A stretch of 64,000 bases of DNA from Eriocheir sinensis. Lineage: Eukaryota > Arthropoda > Malacostraca > Decapoda > Varunidae. A program made the translations under genes and the position numbers. The notes under the pieces were generated by a model. The model worked only from the letters and a program-made list of their open reading frames with translations. It did no database searches and was not told the origin of the DNA. The DNA lies in assembly GCF_024679095.1 (NCBI RefSeq), contig NC_066529.1:3589094-3653093 (forward strand), read 5' to 3'. This document shows positions 49,083-64,000 of this stretch, in pieces (position 1 is the first letter of the stretch; each line of letters opens with the position of its first letter).

Positions 49083-49230
49083 GGCTCCTGGGGTTTCAGT
49101 AGTGATGTGTAGTGCTAAATCACCGCCTTGCCGCCGTCTAGTCCCGCCCTGCAATGCCGCCTCACAGTCTTCCCGCGAGGAGCTAACGGTCGTCGGGGCC
49201 GCCAATGTTTACCTCGGGCTTCCCATTCTC
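49083..49230 (-). promoter_or_regulatory. UBR7: UBR7 5'UTR / promoter region
   Basis: GC- and CpG-rich stretch directly upstream of the UBR7 ATG (GCCGCCTTG, TCCCGCGAGG), in contrast to AT-rich DNA beyond 49,260. No TATA box seen. Confidence 0.35.
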
Positions 49231-49239
49231 CCTCACCTC

Positions 49240-49910
49240 CAGCCCTTCACGGACTCCTATATAGGCGATTTTTATTTATTTCAGTGCAGGATTATTATGG
49301 AGACTCGATCATCTCTGCTGGATTTCCTCTACTGCACCTCATCTCGATCTGGTATTCACCTCTACGCATCTCTTCATCTCCACTCATTTCATTTCTATAG
49401 CTCATCTCTCTACAGCAATTCTTATCCCTTCACGAACTCCTAGGCGATTTTTATTTATTTCAGTGCAGGATTATTATGGAGACTCGATCATCTCTGCTGG
49501 ATTTCCTCTACTGCACCTCATCTCGATCTGGTATTCACCTCTACGCATCTCTGTTCATCTCCACTCATTTCATCTCTATAGCTCATCTCTCTTGACAATT
49601 CTTATCCCTTCACGAACTCCTAACGCAATTTTTATTTATTCCAGTGCAAGATTATTATGGAGACTCGATCATCTCTGCTGCATATCTCAATCCGCTCTAC
49701 TGGCCTGCTCGATTTGGGTATTCATCTCTACTCATCTCTGTTCATCTCCATTCATCTCTGTTCATCTCTATTGTAATTCTTATTCCAGTGAAGGATTATT
49801 ATATAAAGGCTTATTATCTCTACTCACTTCTACACATCTCTCATATTTACGCATCTCGATCTACTCATCTCTACTCTGCAGTTATTCCAGTGAAAAATGA
49901 TTATAATTAT
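49240..49910. repeat. ~180-bp tandem repeat, 3 full copies plus degenerate ones
   Basis: The phrase CAGTGCAGGATTATTATGGA with the following GACTCGATCATCTCTGCTG recurs at 49,282, 49,461 and 49,642, each preceded by CGATTTTTATTTATT. The first two copies are nearly identical. Degenerate TTCCAGTGAAGGATTATTAT units follow at about 49,783 and 49,880. Confidence 0.9.
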
Positions 49911-51160
49911 ATATAAATGCTTAATTATCTCCCTATACTTTCCTTCTTCTTGCAATGGCCAGTTCGATCAGGATGTGCACATGCATGGTTTCTCTATAAC
50001 TGCAGGCATATGCGTCATCTATCATTAATATATTATAATAAAGTTGTGCGAGATCCGATCGAAGTATCATGGAACACGTATACTGTAAAAGGGTTAAATT
50101 AGTTGTTAGTAAAAAATAACCATGCGCAGGATCGAGGGCGTCAAGCGATAAAATAAAAAGAATCTTCGAGATAATATGATTCCGTGTCAGTTACCTATTG
50201 CAAATGCTTGTGGGGCAATAAGTCAGTGAATAATGAATTCGTAGAAAATTTGGTGTGGGCGCGGAGGTGCTCGTGTGTTATTTTGGGTGTGCGGCGTGAA
50301 GGCGTGTAGCGGGAGCAGCGTTGTCAAGGTCAAATGATTGGGCTATTTTAGTGAGCTTGAAAACTACATTTATTTACGTTTCAGGACATAGGTAGGTTGT
50401 GCCATCATAAAATCATAATCAATGATGCACACTGAATATGACATCATGTTTTTTCGGTAATGTTACTGAGGGGAGAGAGAGGAGAGCAATGCTTCCCACG
50501 AACCTTCGATCGCAATCATGGAGGGCGCGCACGCGACCCTCCTGCAGTTGTCGCTATAACTGGCCGGGTCTAAAAACGTCATAAATCACAACAACTAACC
50601 TAGAGTGGATGCTTATATCACGTAAGAGAGGACAATAGTAATGTCATATAGTGTACGTGTTCCAAACCTAACGCTAAACGAAGGGTACGTAAGCTGTCTT
50701 TCAAATTAAGTGAGCGGACTTTTCCTGTTCTTTCAGCTGGAGAGATCGAGCGGACTGTTCTTGTTACCATGGCCAATGTGTTAGGATACGTGCGCATATC
50801 CATAGCAAAACTTTGGGTATAATTTCCTTAGTAACACATGAATAAATACATTTTCAAGACTACAACGTACAGATAGCCTAGATGGATAGAAATATGGTAC
50901 TTTTTATTTACATGTATTATATATATATGGATATCTGCATGCATTTGGTAGGTATATTACAAGTTGTTGAAATATTAATGCACCCATAGCAAAAGATTTA
51001 ATACGGTAGTTTTAGAAATGTAAAAAAGGAGAAAGTATAAGAAGGATCGAAGGAACACAGCAGAGTGACCTTATAGCTACGTACGTTGCGCTGCATGGTT
51101 TGGGCTGACACCATTAATTGTTGGAATATCAATAAATCCAAAGCAAAATATTATAGTATA
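49911..51160. other. Intergenic between UBR7 and TFIIS
   Basis: No exon supported. A CpG-containing patch at 50,515-50,570 (GGAGGGCGCGCACGCGACC) and AT-rich sequence elsewhere. Confidence 0.4.
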
Positions 51161-51162
51161 CT

Positions 51163-51495
51163 GGCCTTAGAGATACCTAAAAATGAGACTTTTGATGAAG
51201 GAACACAAAAGACAACCCCTCATCTTTAAACAGCCATGCACTGAGTTGGGCTGGTTAGGCTGGCGGGGAGCGTGGCAGCACTGGCGGGGCAGCAGCAGCA
51301 ACACTAATATCCAGTAGCCAAAAAAATAACTCATTGGCTTCAGAGACACATAAAAAAGACGGTTTTGATGAAGGAACACAAAAGGCAGCCCATCATCTCT
51401 AAACAGCAGCTGAGTTGGGCTGATTGGGCTGGCGGGGAGGGAGCGTGGCAGCACTGGCGGGTCAGCAGCAGCAGCAGCTCAGCAGTGATCGGCGG
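51163..51495 (+). promoter_or_regulatory. Tandemly duplicated TFIIS upstream segment
   Basis: TGATGAAGGAACACAAAA occurs at 51,193 and 51,366, and each copy runs through CTGAGTTGGGCTG, GGCTGGCGGGGAG and GCGTGGCAGCACTGGCGGG into CAGCAGCAGCAG (offset about 173 bp). The second copy ends about 70 bp before the ATG and so likely covers the promoter and 5' leader; it also carries a reverse CCAAT box (GATTGGGC) absent from the first copy. Confidence 0.6.
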
Positions 51496-51559
51496 CGTCC
51501 CTCCGCACCATCACGTCGCCACCTTGATCTGCCCCTGACTGGACCTTCCCGCCGCCACC

Positions 51560-59883
<8,324 letters not shown>

Positions 59884-60740
59884 GCTTCTTCTCTACACCT
59901 CAGCAAGGTTGTATGGATGCTGACACTTTCTATTTTTCATCGGCTGTTTCACTGATTGATAAAGTTAATTAGGTTTCACTTGAAAAATGCCCACATAAGT
60001 TTGTTCTGGATTCTCCCTAGTAGCTCTAGAAGGACAAAGGTATGTTTAGCTCTGTCTCTTCCAAGGACTGCAGGCAATTTATATTCTTGCAGACTTTTGT
60101 TCACTGCCTTAGAAGGCAGAGCTGAATACTGGGTACATTCAGTGGTAGATGTAAACAGTTCATATTAATCTAGGAAGACATGAATTATCTAGGTATGCAT
60201 TCACAAGATTAAAATTTTTTTAAAGTCCTCATGCTAAAAACAAAAGAAACTTAGTCAGAATTGTTCATTGCTTTTAATTCTGGTACTTCTGTAAATGATG
60301 TGTATGTAATCTGTGACTTGAGTCTGTTCTAGAATAGAACATTGTGTACAACTGTGTAGCATTCTCTTGCATCAGCCTGGTCAGTGTTCAAAATACTTCT
60401 GTGTTGTCAGGTTCATGGGAATTATAGGAAGTATAAAATGCAGGTTTGATATGAAATGCTGGACTTGGGCTCCCTTATGTAACATGTGATTAGGTGAACA
60501 GTCAAGTTCATCCTAAGAGTAGTTTGCTCTTTTTTCAGTGCTGTATCATCTCAAATCTGTAAATATATTTCCTGAGTGAAACTCAGGAATATAGCAATGT
60601 CATTATTTTGCAGTGATGAAAATGATGAAATGTATGTAGTAACTAAAAAAATCTAGCCTCTTTTTTCTGGTTGGTAATGCAATAGAACCTTGATTTATCA
60701 TGTTAAAATAAAGGCTGTATTCAATTGATCTCACAATAAA
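59884..60740 (+). terminator. TCEA1: TFIIS 3'UTR and polyadenylation signals
   Basis: AATAAA at 60,707-60,712 and 60,735-60,740 are the first clear hexamers after the stop codon, implying an 800-850 bp 3'UTR; another lies near 60,834. Confidence 0.5.
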
Positions 60741-62440
60741 TTAGTGTTGTTTCTGGGAAATTACCTTAGTTGGGTACTGAAACAGAATGCCCAAAACAAG
60801 ATTTTATTGACTAATATTCAAGAAATACATTTGCAATAAAAATTCCTGCAGTGAACTAAGATAAAGCCACTACATAGCAACTCACTAGACCCTGCTTGCT
60901 GGCTGGTATCAGTGATCACCCTCATGTCAAGACCAACAAACCCAGATCCACTTCAGCCTATTATAATTAGATAATATATATTATAATATATAATCAGATC
61001 AGTGTCTTGTTTAATTATAAAAAAAAATTGCATTCATAGATTATCTCTGCATAAATATTACAATATGAACATTTGTGCTCTAGGGTTGCTGGTGTAGTAG
61101 CTGGATGGAAATAATTTACATACACTGTTAAAGAGTGATGACTGAAGGCCAGTTCTCCTAGACATGAGTGTGAGAACCAAGGACAGGAGAATTGGGGAGA
61201 CATGTTGACGCTGCTTGAGCTATGAAGTACAAGAGAATGGTGCAGAATTTGGGTTTATTTTAACATAACATCTTAGATTTGATGTAAAACAGGAAGAACT
61301 CAAAAATATTCATGAATTGTACTCAGTTCTAGGCTGCTGCATTAGGTTATAATGGTTATATAGACAAAGGGTTCTATTGTATTCTGTTGACCTTATTATT
61401 TTGGCCACTGCTGCTAAAACTGCACCAGATGCCTTCTTGTTTTGCAGGTTTATCATGTAGGCAGCATCTGAAGATTTCCTTATGTTGAAAATTTCCATTG
61501 CTGAATACACAAGTACCTCACTGTCTTGTTATTGTTGGTAGTTGCATTTTCTTACCCACATAACTAACAACTAATTTAGAGATTCTTGTGAAATATATTT
61601 ACAGAATAATATATTACTAGTGCACACTAGTGGTAGTGCTGAAATGGCTTTTAATGTAATGAATGATTTATTTTTTCTTTTATTACAGTTCCAATCCAAA
61701 TGGGTATATCAAGCAGGTTTTGCTTTAGATGTTACATTTCAACATTTCATTAATTCTGTCTGACAATGTAAGATACAGCTTGTAAAATAAGCTGCACAAG
61801 GCAAAAGCTGTCATCTGGTCTGGAGTGTGTATAAATGTGTGGCAAGCTTTATATAGGACCAATATTTTTTTAATTGGACTCATTAACTTGATGCTTGACT
61901 TTGGACTCCAGCACCTCTTGTCAATACAAATGTACCTGTCACTATGGTGTCATTATTCCTGCTTACAAGTTCCCATTCACTGCCATAATGACAGCAGTGC
62001 TCTCTTTATTGGCACTGTGTTATTAGTGGGATATACTATGCCTCCTTGGACCTTTTATAGCAACTTGATAGATGAAAGTGAAAATCAGAACATGTTTGAT
62101 ATATAAGAGTGGGATTATATGGGGCATCAAATTATGTTCCATCTGAATTTGGTTTTGTAGAGGCATGAGGTCAGTGGCTGGAAAGGTATGTACACCACTG
62201 GGAAAGGAAATGAGGGCAAACTAGTATCAGAAATAGTGATGAACACGATGTGATAGATGAATTTCTATGAATATTTGGGTACCATGATTATCAAACCATG
62301 TGGATGATTGGTGAGGTAATAGTAAAGAGTAGCTGTAGATAAAAAGATAGGTTAATATAAGGATGGATCCTTTACCAGTCTTGTATCAGAGGAAAGCATT
62401 TATGTGAAATGAAGTGGACAAAGGAAGGTTGTATATTTTT
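60741..62440. other. Intergenic between TFIIS and right-edge gene
   Basis: AT-rich. No supportable exon; the 93-aa frame at 61,825-62,106 has no recognised relatives and no splice context. Confidence 0.4.
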
Positions 62441-62442
62441 GA

Positions 62443-62515
62443 GGGCCAAGTGGCTCTGGGTATAGTGCCTGGCTCTTGACCAAGAAGTCAAGAGTTCAAT
62501 CCCAACTCACTGTGT
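62443..62515 (+). mobile_element. tRNA-like SINE head
   Basis: GGGCCAAGTGGCTCTGGGTA (A box region TGGCTCTGGG) and AGAGTTCAATCCC (B box, 62,491-62,503) stand about 40 bp apart as in a tRNA gene. The acceptor stem does not close, so this is a SINE head and not a tRNA gene. A family different from that at 54,990-55,190. Confidence 0.6.
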
Positions 62516-62891
62516 AAAGGGATAATCAAAGTGAAAAATGATGTGGTATGAAAGAGGTTGACAGTGGTCATGTGATAATAAAGTACAGGATAATGTTCAA
62601 GGTGTCATGTCCATGTGAAAGTATGTGTCGCTTGAAGAATTTCATCTGTAATGGAGACTACTTGATTCACTAATGTTGTTAATATCAAATAGCAATTTTT
62701 TTTTTTTCTCCGAATATGCACGTCTTCTATCAAGTTCTACAAGACAAAGCAAGGCAATCTCTATTACATCACTGACTTGTTAATGCATAAGGCCAACTTT
62801 CCTTATAATAACATCAGCACTATGCTTAACTTATGCACAATGATTGGCTGCTGGGAAAGGTTCTTGTGTGACCCCACCTTGACACCCTATC

Positions 62892-63709
62892 TTAAGAGGA
62901 AGGGATATGAGATGGGTTCAGGAAAGGCTCCTGACCTTCATGATTACTCCTATAGGAAAAGTGGTAGTTGTCAATGTAGATTTGGGCGAGTGCTGCCAGT
63001 CCCTCAGTAATCTGATCAGTCTTTGCGTTGAGCTCTGAGATGGTCCTGCAAATAATGAAAGCTAGTGTAATTTATGATTAAGGTACATTAGACTTCAGTT
63101 TCACTAGACAAAAGCTTACATTCTGAGATGTACTCTGTTGAAATTGACTTGGCAAAGAAGCTCTTCCATATCCATATATTTATGTCAACACTGCCTTGTT
63201 CCTTCACAGAAACTTCCCTCAAAGCATTGGCTATGGCTGAAGAATTTCCACCTTTTCCTGTTTTGGCACTCCCTCTCAGCACCTCCTCACCAGGCAACTC
63301 TTCGATATTCATACACTATTGATCCATTTCTTTTGTGGTCTCCTCCAATACCCACTCCCTCAATCATGCTCTTGTATCCTCTCTCACAAAGTCATCATCA
63401 TTCATTCTCAGCACATGTCCAAACCAAGTGAGAGCACCATGCCCATCTCCACCTCAGGCTTCATTCATGTGATGGGTGAATATTAGGAAATGTTAGTTCT
63501 TATTGATGGATGCTAGGCTGGCATGGGTAAAGTTTGCTTGTGAAGTTTATTTGCAGGGAGTATAACGGCAAAATAGATGAGGTGCCACTTACTTATACAA
63601 ATGGTGGTCAGCTCTGTGGAGTGTGGAGGAGGCCCACAGCACCAGGCCGAGGTAGAGGGTGAAGGCCAGCATCAGGGGGAAGAGGGCATGCACCCCAAGT
63701 GTTGACAAT
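62892..63709 (-). CDS. Unidentified membrane protein, last two exons (partial)
   Basis: Minus-strand exons 63709-63593 (acceptor CCCTCAG, donor GTAAGT) and 63045-62892 (acceptor ATTTGCAG) join in frame (phase 2) and end at a stop. The first contains a strong hydrophobic helix (GVHALFPLMLAFTLYLGLVL, then WASSTLHRADHHLYK); the second continues TISELNAKTDQITEGLAALA and ends FLNPSHIPSS, a short amphipathic cytosolic-type tail. Together 89 residues are visible. Upstream exons must lie beyond the right edge. I do not recognise the family; the helix-plus-coiled tail layout is loosely like a channel or tetraspan C-terminus. Confidence 0.7.
63340..63445 (-). mobile_element. LINE tail fragment in intron of right-edge gene
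   Basis: The minus strand reads TWFGHVLRMNDDDFVRE, a clear WFGHV.RM motif from the end of a non-LTR ORF2. It lies between the two exons of the partial membrane-protein gene. Confidence 0.75.
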
Positions 63710-64000
63710 CTGAGGGAACCAAAGCTGAATATGTGTTGTTATTCCTGTGTTACTGGCTTTGAGACATAAGTACTTTATTTAAGAAACTTGAATGATATGA
63801 GCAGCGTTGCCAGATTATTGTACTCAGAGCCTTGTATTTACCGTTTCTGAGCCATAGCTATTGCCAAAAAACACCAATAATTAACCATTTTAACGATAAC
63901 TATATATGAAGGTAGTTATTGGGATCGAGGAGGCAGTTTTGGGGTCGGAAATTGGCAAACATAGGAGGCTGAGTACGACAATCTGGCAACGGTGGATATG
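63710..64000. other. Intron sequence at window edge, nothing recognised
   Basis: Presumed intron of the partial right-edge gene. Phrases TTGCCAGATTATTG (63,809) and CAATCTGGCAAC (63,980) form a loose inverted pair that may mark a MITE. Confidence 0.35.

Noticed and set aside
48870..49205. Longer N-terminal extension or alternate frames over UBR7 exon 1
   Set aside because: Family alignment fixes the start at 49,082 (MADSGEAEES..); the longer frames read through 5' leader or intron.
61825..62106. 93-aa hydrophobic frame downstream of TFIIS
   Set aside because: AT-rich composition gives chance Leu/Ile frames; no conserved motif seen.

Overview
The window is eukaryotic nuclear DNA from an arthropod, most likely a decapod crustacean. 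The grounds are short phase-mixed exons with GT-AG introns, very dense microsatellites, degenerate CCTAA/TTAGG telomere-like stretches, and many fragments of LINE, tRNA-derived SINE, piggyBac-like (TTAA), hAT-like and mariner-like elements. No bacterial, organellar or viral genes were seen. The species assignment is inference; the gene models below were read directly by splicing the sequence.

Positions 1 to about 19,350 are almost wholly non-coding: long (AC)n, (GT)n, (GA)n, (CT)n, (CTT)n, (ACT)n and (ACAG)n tracts, one-sided purine or pyrimidine blocks, a 19-bp minisatellite, a ~92-bp minisatellite, and two degenerate satellites with telomere-like CCTAA stretches. No exon could be supported there.

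From 21.4 kb on, genes appear. (1) Minus strand, 27,025-21,469: a ChaC-type gamma-glutamylcyclotransferase with two shared 5' exons and two alternative 3' ends, one CHAC1-like (24,110-23,718) and one CHAC2-like (22,154-21,469). (2) Plus strand, 29,686-34,416: SSR1/TRAP-alpha, complete in 5 exons, 291 aa. (3) Minus strand, 49,082-41,673: UBR7, complete in 10 exons, 431 aa, with one GC-AG intron. (4) Plus strand, 51,560-59,883: transcription elongation factor TFIIS, complete in 7 exons, 289 aa. (5) Minus strand, 63,709-62,892: the last two exons of an unrecognised membrane-protein gene that runs off the right edge.

The layout alternates: ChaC and SSR1 diverge, SSR1 and UBR7 converge, UBR7 and TFIIS diverge, TFIIS and the right-edge gene converge. 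The genes are unrelated housekeeping functions (glutathione turnover, ER translocation, ubiquitin/chromatin reading, Pol II transcript cleavage); nothing suggests a pathway cluster. The most striking features are the CHAC1/CHAC2-type 3'-end choice and a chain of adjacent and nested TTAA-type elements filling the last TFIIS intron.
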